From Melampsora larici-populina 98AG31 (lineage: Eukaryota > Basidiomycota > Pucciniomycetes > Pucciniales > Melampsoraceae), in the NCBI RefSeq assembly GCF_000204055.1, contig NW_006768785.1:469958-533957 (forward strand): 64,000 nt of DNA. Direction: 5' to 3'. The first letter of the stretch is position 1. The number at the start of each line of letters is the position of its first letter. Positions 43,073 to 56,070 of the stretch are shown one piece after another. The notes beneath the pieces were generated by a model that did no database searches, was not told where the DNA came from, and saw only the letters and a program-made list of their open reading frames with translations. Made by a program: the position numbers and the translations under genes.

Positions 43073-44098
43073 AATGAATAAGTCATCTACCACGAAAGCA
43101 CAAGTCAGAACAATTGAGAAGCTGAGGACGTACCGTGAGCAAACCTTATGCAGTAAGCGGCATAGGAGGTGGCGCAAAGAGAGATCGGCATGAATTGAGC
43201 GCGTATGAACAAGAAGAACCAAGAAGGTCTTTTGATACATTAAGGTTTGAGGACAAGGCTCCTGGTGAGCGTGGTGGGTGTGTGCCCAAGGCTCAGGACG
43301 CCTGACCAGCCACCTGAGTGGGGGCGGGGTCGGACACACACACACCAAGACCGGGACGTGTCTACTTACTTAAACCCCAGCCTCAGAAACTTGGTTCACA
43401 AAAACCAGCCTCTTGGTTTGTGGAAACCAACTCCCGGGCCGGGGCGCTTTGCTACCCCAACCCACATACCCTTGACACACGAGTAAGGGGTATGCATTTG
43501 GGGGGACGTCGCCAGACACCCCAATCCTGTGAGGAGCTCAAAGAGCTCAGCCACCAGGACATAGATCCTCCCACAACTACTCGTAGCAAGTAGTAGAATG
43601 GAGAATGAGGCGGGATGCTGCCTTGAATGATTGAGATGGCTGTTGGTGATCAAATCTGGGCAAATGAAGGTGTACCTCTTGTTGGTGATTTTTGTGAAGT
43701 TGGGAAGGTTTCAGAGTTTGGAAAGAAGGCTATCAAAAAGAAAACAAGACACTCTCACTTCTAATTTTTCCTTTTTCCTTGTTTTCTTTTTGATTGATTC
43801 AACTTTTTCATTGCTTTTCCTTCACGCTCTTTTAACACCTTTTACTACCACTTGTTTTATCTTTCTCAACACTCATTTATGTTTCTTTTTATCAATAAAA
43901 TTTTATTTCATTTTAAAAAAAAACACTTCTTTTTGGCCTGAAGAGCTGCTAGGCATACATATTGCTTTCAGCTGATATCTCTACGTGAGTTTCTTTTTGA
44001 GCTGCCCTTACAGCTTCCAAAGTTGAGAGAGGGCAAATGAAGCTGCACTTGCCAATCTGCGGTAAGGAGTGCTGCAAGCCAGGCTTGTTGCCTGATGT
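43073..44098. other. 3' flank of the DIRS-like element and spacer
   Basis: 43250-43600 is GC-richer than its surroundings, with short inverted phrases (AAACTTGGTTCACAAA / TTTGTGGAAACC). It may hold the element's terminal repeats. Near 43900 an AATAAAATTTTATTTCATTTT run is followed by A9, resembling a polyadenylated insertion end. No gene. Confidence 0.4.
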
Positions 44099-44339
44099 CA
44101 AACCCTCAGACCTGTATAAACCTATATTTCCATGATGTGAAACCCATCAAATATGGGTTTATACAGACCTGAGGGTCTGCATCTGGCCAGATGCAAACAC
44201 TCAGACCTGTATAAATATAAATTGCTGTGACATCAAACCTATCAAAGAGGGGTTTATGATGACCAGAGGGGTTGCATGAACCCATATTTGATGGGTTTGA
44301 CATCACAGCAATATGGATTTATTCAGGTCTGAGGGTTTG
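44099..44339. mobile_element. 241-bp palindromic MITE
   Basis: CAAACCCTCAGACCTG...CCCATCAAATATGGGTT at 44099-44161 is inverted at about 44277-44339. A third arm (ACTCAGACCTGTATAAATAT) and perfect palindrome GCATCTGGCCAGATGC (44179-44194) lie between. A related GCATCTGTCTAGATGC follows just outside. No coding. Confidence 0.8.
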
Positions 44340-46499
44340 CATCTGTCTAGATGCAGACCCAAGGGTTTACAGATGATGTAATTTAAACAGCCTAAAGTGA
44401 TCAATGATGTAATTCGATGTGACACAGCGCTTCTTATGATGACTACAGGCAAGTTTTCCTTATAATCTGGCTGAAAACCCATTTTTGAAGTTACAGGCTT
44501 GTGCAAATGATGTCCAATTTTTGATTACTAAAGTGCATCTTATAGAGCTTGTGATGCTGATTAACAATTGACCCCATATCATGTAATTTTGATGCATAAT
44601 TCATGTGTTGGGTGCGCCCAGACCAGGAGCTCTGGGGAGTGCCTGGGAAGATGTTTTTGAGGGTTACATGTCCGCATGTAAGTGTAAAATTTGAAGTTCA
44701 CTCCAATTCCTTATTCTCCTTATAACTTTCTTTACACACCTCTTTTTCTGGTGCTTTAAAGATTTTACATTATGTAATCAATGCTTCTCTACGTTAAATG
44801 GGGCATTTACCATCATGTTTTGACATCATTTACCACATGTAATAAGCTAAAAACCTCTATTTTTGACAAAGTTCACCCCTTTTCACCCCTTTACACAGAC
44901 ATTACTAATACTCTCTGGCTGCTGTAGTGTTACATCATCATCTATAACCATAGAAATCCGGGGAAAATCCTCTTGGCAGCCTTAAATATTACTAATACCA
45001 CCATTACATACGTAAACTGCCTTTAAACCCATGTTTACCAACTTCAAAAAAAGTACTGTTCTCTTAATAACTTCTATTCCTCCTTATCAAACATCATAAT
45101 TCAAGTTGCTATTGAATATTCATATTCTAACCCAACAAAACCTATAAACCTAACATTGATACTCAAAAAACCATCTCCCAGCCTGTACACCTACATTTTC
45201 AAGTTATTTTTTATGTTTTTCTTTCTTTTCTTACAGTAATCCATTTGTTAATAGTTGATGTTGATCTTGATAAGTTTTTTGAAATAAACTGACCTAATCA
45301 TGATTTAATGTTCAATATATAAGCCTCAAAGAGCTTCTATTGATCAAATTCCATCGACTCAAGTTTTTCTTGCACTGAAACCTTTTGAATAACTGTGGCA
45401 AACTGCTATGAATCCTTTTTTGAATGATATTGTAAATTGATCACCACACCGGTGAATTCTATGAGACTTGAGGGCATATGATATGTTCCCTGGAGGTCAC
45501 TGGGCCTCTGGTTCTTCCAGTCAGTGGCCACATTATTATCTTTTGGTCTGAAGACCTGTTCAGATGCAGGCATCATCTTAAGCTCTTTTGAAGCTTGCAT
45601 GAAGTTTTGGTGAAATTTTTCCAAAGCTTTCATGAAATCTTCATGAAGCCGTGGTAGTCCCTGGCCTGCCAGAGCCTTGAAGATGGGGGCTGTGAATAAT
45701 GGGGTTTTAGCGGGTTGTAAGATTGGCGGGGCAAGCTAAAATTATGCCCTGCAGCCCATGGTGAGAGCGGCATGTAGCTGCCTGGTCAAATGAGGTAAGT
45801 ATTGTCAATTTGACATTCAATGTCACTCTCAGACCAAAACATGGTGCCTGCAACCCAACCTCATTGACCAACCACAAACTGCCTCCAAAACCCACCTACC
45901 TTCCAATATTGTTCAATATCCTCAACTTTTTGAGGACAAACACCCCATATCAATATCACCACACTTTTGAGTCTACCAAATACTATGTGGTAAGTGTCTC
46001 TATAGCCTTCATCCCATTTTGGAAGACCAAACTGACCCATACGCAACCCCATTGTCTCCTTGCAACTCTTCAAGTTCTGGTTGGCATCTGTTACCTTTTG
46101 ATGTGGTTTTCTAGGTTCCTCTCCACTTCAATTGAGGTTTGATCACAGTAAATCTTCATACAAGCTGAGTCCTTTCCACTTGAACTCCCCTTCCCACACA
46201 ATCATCAACAGAGAATTGATGTAACAATATTAGCAATGATTTGTTTTTAACTTCCTTATTATTATATTGAACTACCATTCAATCATAATCAGACCATTAT
46301 CAAACAAAGACTTACCTTTTAAAATCATTCTTTTCTATTTTATTTTTCCTTTTAAATCATTGGGTCCTTAATGTCTGTTTGTTACATTTCCTCTCATTAT
46401 CTACCTTATATTAACTTTTCAAGTCACTCCTCATTAACCTTGATTTTTGATTTTTTTTATGATTTCATGTAGATATTGTTGCTTTCTTTGTCAATATTA
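44340..46499. other. No recognisable gene
   Basis: AT-rich, short open stretches only (for example minus 45633-45406 and plus 45810-46142), without domains I recognise. No element ends identified. Confidence 0.35.
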
Positions 46500-48486
46500 A
46501 AAAAATATGAATATACTTACTATTTCCTTGTCCCGCTTGCTTGATTTTGAAAAGTGTGAAGCAAGGCAAGAGCAGGTCCAACAGGCGCACCACTGCCCAA
46601 CATATGCAGTGGGGCAAGAGCGCCCCCTCATGTGGCGGAAAATCACCCCGCTGCAAAAACATTGCTTGAAAGCGGAGCACTTCAGCTGTTGGTGGTTGTG
46701 TTTGAATCAAATACCCGCTCCTACGTGCGGCATTCAAACGTGTCAATTGAGGTGCTGTGTTTTGGTCAAAAAGTTGGGCAGCACAGCAATCACCCAAACT
46801 TTTTGCCGGATTGAAATCTTCTGGAAATTTCAGAACAATATTTGTCTGGAGCTTGAGAGAGTTAGTATATAAGAAAACTACAGACGCACAAATGTATGCT
46901 ACACTCACATCAGATCACCAGCTCATTTACAAATTAAGAAAGAGATATGATAAACATACTCAACCACATATGAATCATGCATCCAAAAGGCAAAAATAGA
47001 GAAAGAGAAAGAAAGAAACATACAACTGACTCCACCAACATCTGACCAATCATCTCAAGCACACTTAAATGTGATGGACTCGGTAACTTTTACCATAACA
47101 GATGATAGTGTTCATAAAAACACTACAGACAGTGGGGATGAAGATCAGGTTGTTCCCAACAATGTTGTTGCATTGGCCCTTGCAAAGGTGAGTATCAAAT
47201 CACTCTTTGTCTGTTTTTGTCTATGTTTGAGCACTGATACATCTGATGTTTGTGATATAGGTTGATACAAGCCCCGGTCAAATTGCAAGTAGTGCGGCTT
47301 GTCACAAAGATTTCAAGATGTGTGCAAACCGTATGGGATAAAAGGCTTGCATGCTTAAACACCCTTGTAGGGCTTGATGGAACAGCCATTACAAAGGTAG
47401 ACAGATCACTTTGGAGGCTCAAGTGGTAAGTTTGTTCTTCTGCTTCTGCTTTTCTTTTTTTCATTTTGTATATTATACTGATACATATTTGTCATTTCAG
47501 GTCATCAACTTTATGATTGCAGTCAATCAGAAGGCATGTTTTTAAGGGCATTACAATCTCACCTGAATAATGGCACACATTTGGACTGGTCAACTAGGTC
47601 CTGTAGGCTTGCCAATTCTTTATTGTACTCTGTGTTTTTGAAGTTGTATACTGACAATCTCATTTGACTGGACCTTTGTCAACACAACTTCTTGTGTTGA
47701 GGGAGACGGCCCTACTCCAAGCTCCAAAACCATCAAGCCAAAGCGTCCACCTTTCCAGGTCTTGTCCACTCAATCAACATCATGATTGAGTGGCTTACTA
47801 AGTACCAAGAAGATGTGGCGGACTCTGAAGCCATAGTGGTGGCAAGAATTCTCAACCCTTGCTATTGTGGGAAGTGCCTAACAATCCATTACCCCAAACA
47901 CAAAGTTTCTGCCCTTTCAGAAATCAAAAGTGCTTACACCAGTGAGTTAAGCATCTCAGGTACGCAACCCGAGCCCTCAAACTGGCAATAACAATGGTGA
48001 TGCCAAGATTGATAAATACAGCATCTTTGGTGTGGCAAATGGATGTACAGAAACCGTGCATAAGTCTGAGCTGGATTAATACATGTAGTGACGCTTCCCC
48101 ATCAAAAAGATACAGACACCACTTGGTTGGTGGAAGGTTTGCGCAATTTTTTTTCTATCTGTGACTCAGACATGACATTCTTTGAAGCTAACACTTCTTT
48201 ATGTTTTCTTTGTTGTTTTATTCATTCACAGGACCATGCACATCATTTCCCAACCTTTGCTAAGCTTCCCCACAATTCTCTAGCCGTCTCAGCCACATCA
48301 TGTGCATGCAAGCGGACCTTTTCAGCGGCTGCAGACATGTGTACACCTTTGAGCGGTAGTATGCTCCCAAAGACAATAGAGCGTCTGGTGGGGTCTCAAG
48401 CTTGGATGAAAGAAGGAATTTTTGAGGAGGCTTCAAAGGCCCTTGATTGCTACATATCAGGACTTACCAGTAAAAAGAAAGGCTAG
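46500..48486 (+). pseudogene. Second hAT transposase relic
   Basis: Plus-strand fragments show an acidic spacer with NTTDSGDEDQVVPNNVVALALAK (about 47110-47190), then across a probable intron VDTSPGQIASSAA (about 47265). IEWLTKYQEDVADSEAIVVARILNP (47785-47860) matches the hAT 'LNP' block. A C-terminal dimerisation domain lies at about 48235-48486 (HFPTFAKLPHNSLAVSATSCACKRTFSAAADMC is the diagnostic S-x-x-x-E/K-R-x-F-S box region; given here in positions 48243-48340). Stops and frame changes are frequent before 47780. This is a separate copy from the relic at 23.6/36.1 kb, or possibly its displaced C-terminus. Confidence 0.75.
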
Positions 48487-51400
48487 GTTGACATCAAATT
48501 GATTAAAAAGTCAAAATAAAGGTCGGTTCTCATCTTTTTACAAATTCAAAGTATGAAGCAGCTAGTTTATGTAGTCAGTCATATTATCTACTTTATGTAG
48601 TTTACTCAATTTTGAAATGAATGATATTGTACATGTTTTTTGTGCTGAGTGGAGCGGCTTGATTGCTCCTCTCTGCCTTGAGGCCAAAACAAATTAAAAA
48701 AAGTGGAGCCTGTGCAGAGCACCTGAGCGCAGGCTCTGTGCTCCACACCCAAAACTCTTCTAAATCCAGAGTGGTGTGGAGTGATTCCAGTATTGCTCCG
48801 CTTGCAGCTCAATTTAGTAGGTCACATCAAAACAGTAGATTATTCTGTGTTTGTTATCAATGATTTGAGTCCAGTGATCAATCACTGCACGGAAGCATGA
48901 GCTCAATACTTGATATTCTAAGATTTGATATAAACTACATATCCAAGGCATGAGTTTGGGTTAGACAGGCCGTATCATGATTTGTGGTCCCACATTACGT
49001 TCTTATGGGATTTTGGAAACTGGGAGTGGAGCTTGCCCTTGCACATTCTTCTGACATGAATCCTTCTTCTATCTTACTTATATGTAATTGATACATATAT
49101 GGTTCTTATAAAGGAAAACAGAATTGTGCAATATTAAAACCATCGGCATAAGATCGACAATCAGGATGTTCCATCCTTGTGACCTATGCTATAGTTCTGT
49201 CATAATATTGCCCCACCCAGCCATAATCATATCGTAGACCTGATTGAAAATTAAGACATACCCTTAATTTGCAGAAGGATCAATTGGTATTTCAAATATA
49301 CCAATATTTCACATATCTTCTATATTTGATCAAGCAATTGATAATACAAATCATTTTTTGACAATTGCTTGTTTTCCCTAACTCAATTCTCATTTTTCTA
49401 ATCTACTCAAATGCTGTTTCTGCAATTGTTGAGAGTAATAATTATATATATATATAGATTTATTGCCCTATGTGTTTCTTGACTCTTCATTATCTACTTC
49501 ATCTATGTCTAGTTAATATCAGAAAGAAAGACACCCTCCATACCATTATGCCACAAACTGGAAGACCTGTTGAGAGAGATGACTTCAAAGATCATTCAAA
49601 GCAAAATCAGGTTGAATAAAAGACAGGTGAGAGACGTCTGATCTTGATTGTGTTGCTCTAGATGATATATACAATCTGAGCTTTTGGTAATCTATCTTCT
49701 TGCAGGCGATATGTTGAAAGAACACCAAGTTCTTATCCTTGAAACATTTCTTCATAGCGACAGGATGTTAGGATCCAGGTCTGGATGCTGGCGCACAAGG
49801 GCAAAGAGAGAGTGAGGTGATCCAGCTATGATAGATACTGTAGCATGAGGAAACGGAGTACAACTGGCAGTGGGGCGTGCACCTGTGGTTAACCAACACT
49901 GGGTTAAGTGTTACGCAGCCTCCTGTGATCTGTGATAGAGGATCATAACATTATCTGTTATGATGTTATACATGTGACAGTTCTAATTACATCATTACTG
50001 GTTGATAATCATATTTCATTCTAAATAGCTTTATACTTTATCAGCATATTTCATTTATATACTCTAGAATAGATTGTAGGTAGGATTGGTTCTTCTTTAC
50101 CTTTCCTCTTTGATCTGACAATCTGTTCTAGTGTGAGAAATACATCTTATTGGGTTATGAGCCCATCTTGATGATTCTATAAGATAGAATCAACTCACAA
50201 AAATGATTGATTGATCACATCTTCTGGAATCTTCTAGAAAGTCAAAAGGAAAAGTCCCTCTCTGTATTTAGACAAAAAACTTAGTTGTTCTGAAAATCTT
50301 CAACAACTCAATTGCAAGGGCATGGTCGCATCCACAGATAACTAGGAAAATTGCTTAAAAAAGGTTCCTTAATGGCCCTAAGGAATGTTCCTAAACTAGT
50401 TTTGCACACCATTGATGAGAGCCTACAACCAAAGCATTTGACACAGCAGCATACCAGTCCCCCACAGAACAAATGCATTGAGCACCTTCACATGCACAAG
50501 GTGCCCTGCATGTTTGGATCTCCAAGTGGCTGTGTCAAGCCATCAACAGCATTCAAAGCTGAGGAATTGACACAATTTTTTTATCCACTTTACTCATCAA
50601 TCAACCACAACCAATATCATCATCACATCAACGCCCACTACCTTCTGCATCATCATCTTTGTCTTCTCCCAATCCTCACGGCTTCACTGGTGACCACAGT
50701 CTTAACTACTCAAGAATCATGATTCATCATCAACAAACGGTCAACAAATGTCATCATCAAATCAATACTTTACCACTTAGCTAACTTCTCAAAATCATAT
50801 CATCTTCATTACTCCGTGTAATAAAAATCATGTATCATCAAATCATTTGGCTGTTTCACACTCTTCACTCAAACCAAACTCTGGATCTTCAACTCCATTA
50901 GCAACTGATACATTCATCTTTCAATCACTATGGGCAGAAGCTCAACCATTAGGCTCCAAACTTGTCACTCTAGGTTTTGAGTGATTCTAAGGTACCTATC
51001 TTCTTCGAGCTGTAGGACAATTTGATCACTTTTGCCTCAATCATTGTCTTTCAATACACTTGTGATTCACCACATACTATCAATCCTTATCAAATTCACA
51101 AGTTAAACTCAATTAGGAAATCATAACCTCTTTGGCTTGCAGAAAGGATTATAGTAAACACTTTTGGAAGCAAATCTGAGGCTGACAGAGCCAACACCCT
51201 GGATTGGACTGAATGAAAGGCGATGGATCTATCTCAGGGTTATTTCTGCATACAATTATCTGTTTTTTTAATGGAAGACCGCCCAGACCCTCCCGCAATG
51301 TAAGCTCATTTGTGAACAGTGAATAAATTCACAAAGTACCCTCACAGTCCACTCTCATCTCAACTTGGTATCTCTCAGAGAATGGTAATGTAAGTGTTAT

Positions 51401-52671
51401 GGATATATTACATATATCATAATCTCCTTACATGTTTCAGGTCATGCACAAACAATCCTAGGCAGACCTGAATTCTCCTAGGGAAAACTCTTGGTCTCTT
51501 GGGGGTACCCCTGGCCGAGTAGGCCAGGGTGGTAGGACTGCCAGCCTCTGTGGATGGGGAGCTCTGCACGGTGGACTAGGCACCCCATCACGCAGACAAC
51601 AGCATGACACTAAAAACTACGAGTATTTGACCTACAAGCTACAGCTACCTTTGTCTACACTAACACAAATACCTTGTACTGAACTTAATATCCTCGTGAT
51701 ATTTGCCAAATACTGATGTCGTTGACCCATGTTGAGCCCCACACCTCCCTCCTTCTTGTACCTCATATTATATACCTATTCCTTTAGGCAGCGGGTGGGT
51801 TACAAAAGAAATCATAATGAGAAAAAGAGAAAGCTTTGGAAAAGTGTCCCAAAGAGCTGAGATGAATCTGTGTGAGAGAAGTTCCATGGGAGCTGTGGGA
51901 GAGCAAGGGGAAAAAAGGTTGGCAGTAGTGGGGGAGAGCAACGGCAAAATTTTCCATAGACCCTGACTAACTACTGAAATGACACGACGTTGATTGACAG
52001 TATCAACACGTAAACCTGGACAGACAGGTAATGAGTTTTGAGGTAACTCAAAGAAACTCAGAAGAGAAAGTGATGAGCGGAGGAAGCAATGCCTTACCTT
52101 CAAGAAAGCAGGAAGAAGTAAAGGTGGTAGGGAGGCCTATACGAGAAAGTGAGTACCTGTCCAGGTGTAAAAGAAAATAGAACTAAATGGGGATAATGAA
52201 AAGAACTCACTCTAAGCATCCAGGTTCCACACAATGAGGGAGGAACCAGGAGCTCAAGGGTTACTGAGTATATAAGATAAATTTTAACGTGCACAAGATG
52301 ATTGCAAATTAATTCTAAGTGGGACATGTAGTGGGTCAAAGCAGTGATCATTCAGCGCTCAATCATAGCCTTGACTTGGGCTTGTTGACATAAAATCGTT
52401 GGGTTGGAACACAAAAGTTTACAAGATGGAAAAATAGAGGATAAGAGAGACAATGAATAGAAACATGTAGACCAAAGATCTAATTAGATCCTTGAGAAAA
52501 AATCTAGGACCAGCCCAACAAACACAGTTCTTCCATGTGATCCAAATGAAATACACTATCTATGATAATAAAACAAGATATGATCACTGATCAATCATCC
52601 TCTGAAGTTATGGTTTCATCATCATCATCTAATTGTCCTTTCATTATCCCTTCAAGTATCATTTCATGGGT
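48487..52671. other. Gene-poor AT-rich stretch
   Basis: No domain recognised. Visible structure: a GC-rich inverted segment near 48690-48760 (GTGGAGC/GCTCCAC), a (TA)n run near 49443-49456, and a GC-rich patch with a perfect 8-bp hairpin CCCTGGCC-GAGTA-GGCCAGGG (51509-51529). A possible solo-LTR-like patch lies near 49765-49990 with no confirmable ends. The ORF at 50351-50722 (123 aa) is His/Gln-rich low complexity and unsupported. Confidence 0.35.
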
Positions 52672-54173
52672 TTAAATCTTGTGCTCAGCTCTGTTCAAAT
52701 CTTCAACTAATTTTGACATTGTAGACTCAAGCCTATTCACTTTCTCTTCAAATATTGCCAAATCCAAAACCTTGTTCTCAATGTTTTTGATGCTTGCACA
52801 AGATGAACAGATAGCACAATCTAAAAACACAGCTTTTGGTTTGAAACAGTGTGTACCATGAGAGATATACCAAGGATATTGATAGACAAACCTAGTTTCA
52901 TGTTGTTGTTCATATCGGAAGATATCTTTTGGTGACATACCAACCTTTTCAACTATCTGAGAAAGCAAATCTTCCAGTTTGCATACTGAATCCAGCGGTG
53001 TGTCAGACTCATTTATATGAGTCGCATATGAAGAGGTCTTTACTTACGTCTCTCCTCTTGAAAGATATCAATACCCGACTTTTTTGGGCCATGAGTGCAG
53101 GTTTAAAAAGGGATTGCTTGGATATCTTGTCCAATCACTAATACAATCAATGGTGTCAATATAACACCAAGACACTATACCAAGCAAACAAATACCTACC
53201 CAAATTTCCCATGTCCAAGCAGTGTGTATCAGAGAAGTCAATCAAGTCTTTGACTTCATTTGCGTTTGTCTCTGATGGAAGATTGATTGATTCTGGGGGC
53301 TATTTTTCTTCTTCAACAGAAAAACTAGCCTTTGGTTAACCAAGCAGAGCAATTACTGGGTCAAATTCTTTCTTGACTGAAATGACCGCAAGAGGATTCA
53401 AAGTTTGAGAGGTAGACGTTGTAGCTGATGGATCATCGGTTTTTGCTTTGAGTGACTTTACAATGATTAGCTTTTCCTGGATTTAAAGGGTCAAGATACT
53501 GTGCAAAGACGGTTGATATAGATGAAAAAATCTAAAAACACATAAAATGACTTCATGACTCACTGTCTTCTTTTTCAAGGACTTTGACTTTGAGCTGCCG
53601 GTATTTATGTCAATCCAATATAAGAGGAATGGTGTCAGTATCCTATGGATTCACTGGAAGCTTACTCAATTGATTATCTTACCTGATAATGTCCGTTTCT
53701 TTGGGTGTGCCTGGACTTTTGGAGAGGTAATTTGATCCTCAGTTTCATTTTTTTGTTTTGAAGAACGCTAATCAGATACCAGGGGCAATCTCTGAAATGG
53801 GGAAATCATCAATTGATGGAGAGGATGGGATGAGCCTAGGGCCAAATTTGAAGGTGATTGAAGATTGCCACGGTTTTTGGCAGTTGATGGAGTTTGATGC
53901 GCATTGACATTGATAGAGTTACTTGGCCTATCATCTTTTTTATCTAAAAAGTCTAAAGTTGCCAAGAGCAAATCAGATATACATAGCCAGCTGTCTAACT
54001 CAAGCACAAAAGAATGAAGACAAGTACTTACATTCAGGGTGCATATCTCGGACTAGGGCTGCAACTCCACCTTTGTCAAGTTTTGGGTCCACCGGCGTCT
54101 TTGGATGGTGGACGTAATCAAGCATCATCTGCTTGTTTACTCCAGGATCATTGGGATCCAAGACGGTTGACAT
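52672..54173 (-). pseudogene. Unknown multi-exon gene, probably decayed
   Basis: Unrecognised. The ATG at 54173 starts exon 1 to 54032 (donor GTAAGT), joining in frame at the GTTAG acceptor near 53994. The next piece encodes SWLCISDLLLATLDFLDKKDD and a Ser/Asn-rich stretch to about 53785. Further plausible exons follow near 53760-53685 (Lys/Gln-rich), 53610-53575 (SKSKSLKKKT) and 53470-53205. The last carries in-frame stops TAA near 53340 and TAG near 53310. Another lies at 52968-52672, with three Cys (CAICSSC) and a coiled coil at the end. Exon 1 encodes DPNDPGVNKQMMLDYVHHP. Consistent splice sites suggest a former real gene; the stops suggest decay. Confidence 0.45.
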
Positions 54174-54913
54174 GCCAAGCTGACCAATAAGGTCCAAATG
54201 AAAGAAAATAATGAAAAATAAGTCATAAATTGAGCTCTCTAATCTAGGGCAATCACATAGTGAGATAGAAAAAGGCCAGGGGGATGAAACCAACATGGAG
54301 TTGTATCAAATGCAAATGGCGTAAGGATGGATATTTTTGTGTATGTTGATTACGTTGAAAGCAGTCCGTGATAAGGCTGGGATTAGAGTGCACAGTGTCC
54401 GCCGAGAATGCGCCGGACGTCCGGTGAGCTATTTTTGAAGCATGTATCCAATTTTTGTACAGCAGTAGTCCCCAAAACGTCCAATTACTCGGGTTCCCTG
54501 TAGCCGCGTTCAGGATGAGCCAGGAGAAGGATCAACTGATCTCAGATCTCCCTGTTGAGGCTTGAGCTGAACCTGAGTTGTTGAGACATGTACTTGCAGG
54601 GAATTCAAAAGAAATTTTCACAAAACTTTCTGTCCAAACAGGAACCGTTCATATCCTCTGACTCCTTTGAAATTGTCAAGCTGGATCTTATCTCAAGCCT
54701 TGTATGCCAGAGGAGGTGGATTGGCCTTTCATCCACCAGACCCCGATTTGGTACTCTATCCGTGATGTACCCCGGGTGCATTTGCTGATGTATATATTCT
54801 ACACTTCTTTGAGATTGTCCAACAGAAGCTTTAGAGAGCTGTTGTCAGTGATGTGAGGGCCAACGATGAGAGGAGCAGATATCGTGGCTCGTATGCTGGA
54901 GGCGGTGGAACAC

Positions 54914-54940
54914 CCTTTCATCCACCTGGTGGATGAAAGG
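54914..54940. repeat. Perfect 13-bp palindrome arms in the TIR element
   Basis: CCTTTCATCCACC (54914-54926), one T, then GGTGGATGAAAGG (54928-54940). A related CCTTTCATCCACC with upstream GGTGGA occurs at about 54715-54740. Confidence 0.9.
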
Positions 54941-54970
54941 CCCTATTTGGTACTATCTCTTAGCCCTGCT

Positions 54971-55257
54971 GTATTTGCTGTTATGTTAGGAGTTTGAGAT
55001 AACAGTTGTGCATCATTTTAGAAGGGCTTCCGGGTTGACCAATCCCTTTCCTCCCTTCTCACCAGCGAGTCTTGCCCCCGTTCATCAAAATATTGAAAAT
55101 GGTATTTTGTATTTGCTGATGTATGTATTCACTGTTATGTTTGCACAAGGTTTGAGATAACAGCCGCGCATCATCTTAGAAGTGCTTACCGTTTGATTTG
55201 ATCAATCCCTTTCCTCCAAGCTTCTCACCGGTAAATCTTGCCCCTGTGCATCAAAAC
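54971..55257. repeat. Two ~120-150-bp direct repeats in the TIR element
   Basis: Copy 1 about 54971-55090 and copy 2 about 55109-55257. Both start GTATTTGCTG and share TTTGAGATAACAG, TTAGAAG, AATCCCTTTCCTCC and CTTCTCACC; both end CATCAAAA. Copy 2 has extra bases near its start. Confidence 0.85.
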
Positions 55258-55763
55258 ACAAGTCGATGGTAGGATGTTCCGCCATATCCTACACAAAAGT
55301 CCACCCCTTGATTTGAAGAAACGGCACTTCTCTGAGTCTATGAATTCTCATCACACTAGTATGAGTTTTGTGATAATAATATCCCTTCATCAGACATACC
55401 TCTCTTATTGTTGCCTCCCTATGGGACAACATCATAAGCACTATAAGTTGTCTTTGCCATCTTGTCTTTTTTTGGAAAAGTTCCAACAACTGACTCCGGC
55501 TCCCCAGAAAGCATTGTAGATGTAGATGACTCAGACAAACCGTAAATTTATAGCCTTTTTTTTTGTGTACATACTTCATACAACGTTTTACAATTTCATT
55601 CACGGGGCCGTTATTTTCTCAAGAGATTTGTGACCTAAGAGGTCCGAGGCTGTTGATATGAGAGGGCCTCAAGCAAGTCATTTTGGGCCTTTGTTTGAAG
55701 TTCAAAGAACAACTCTAGTGCCAAGTTAAGTCAAGCATAATATACAATCAAACGGAGGCCCAC

Positions 55764-55923
55764 AGGTGGTGTTGAGCAACAACTCATATTGCTCCGCCTG
55801 GCAGTAATCCTTAGACATCAACCTCGAGGCAAATAATGTACATACGTACAGTTAAAATGAGGCGCGCTGGTGGTATTGAGCAATGACTTGAACAGCTCCT
55901 CCTCCCAGTCATGCTTAGACATC
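55764..55923. repeat. Two ~57-bp direct repeats, 103-bp period
   Basis: 55764-55820 and 55867-55923 share GGTGGT.TTGAGCAA, GCTCC.CCT, CAGT and CTTAGACATCA. Confidence 0.75.
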
Positions 55924-56070
55924 AGGCGCAGCGGTTTTACTCACACGGCTTGGCTCAATTTTGTCTGCACAGGGCAGGCGCAGATCTAGGGAAATCACAA
56001 AAAAAATACATATCTCGCAAGTTTTTGAGCTCACCAGGCGTCCGGCGCATTTTTGGCGGACACTGTGGTG

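Larger units (their letters stand above)
54391..56067. mobile_element. 1.7-kb terminal-inverted-repeat element, 3-bp duplication GTG
   Basis: Terminal repeats of about 40 bp start CACAGTGTCCGCC and include ATGCGCCGGACG and GGTGAGCT on both sides. GTG flanks both ends (54388-54390 and 56068-56070). No transposase was found inside, so it is non-autonomous. Internal repeats are listed separately. The superfamily is unassigned; a 3-bp duplication with CAC ends is compatible with CACTA-like or related groups. Confidence 0.85.

Noticed and set aside
40455..43270. GGTTTGAGGACA present at about 40460 and 43248 as DIRS repeats
   Set aside because: Only 12 bp match and one copy lies inside the RT coding region; not convincing as terminal repeats.
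44303..44506. Small ORFs within the palindromic MITE
   Set aside because: They arise from the inverted-repeat sequence and resemble each other only because the arms do.
49765..49990. Possible solo LTR (TGTTAGG...)
   Set aside because: No matching second end, partner LTR or target duplication found.
50351..50722. 123-aa plus ORF as a gene
   Set aside because: Low-complexity His/Gln text from CATCAT-like repeats, no supporting splice or promoter signals.
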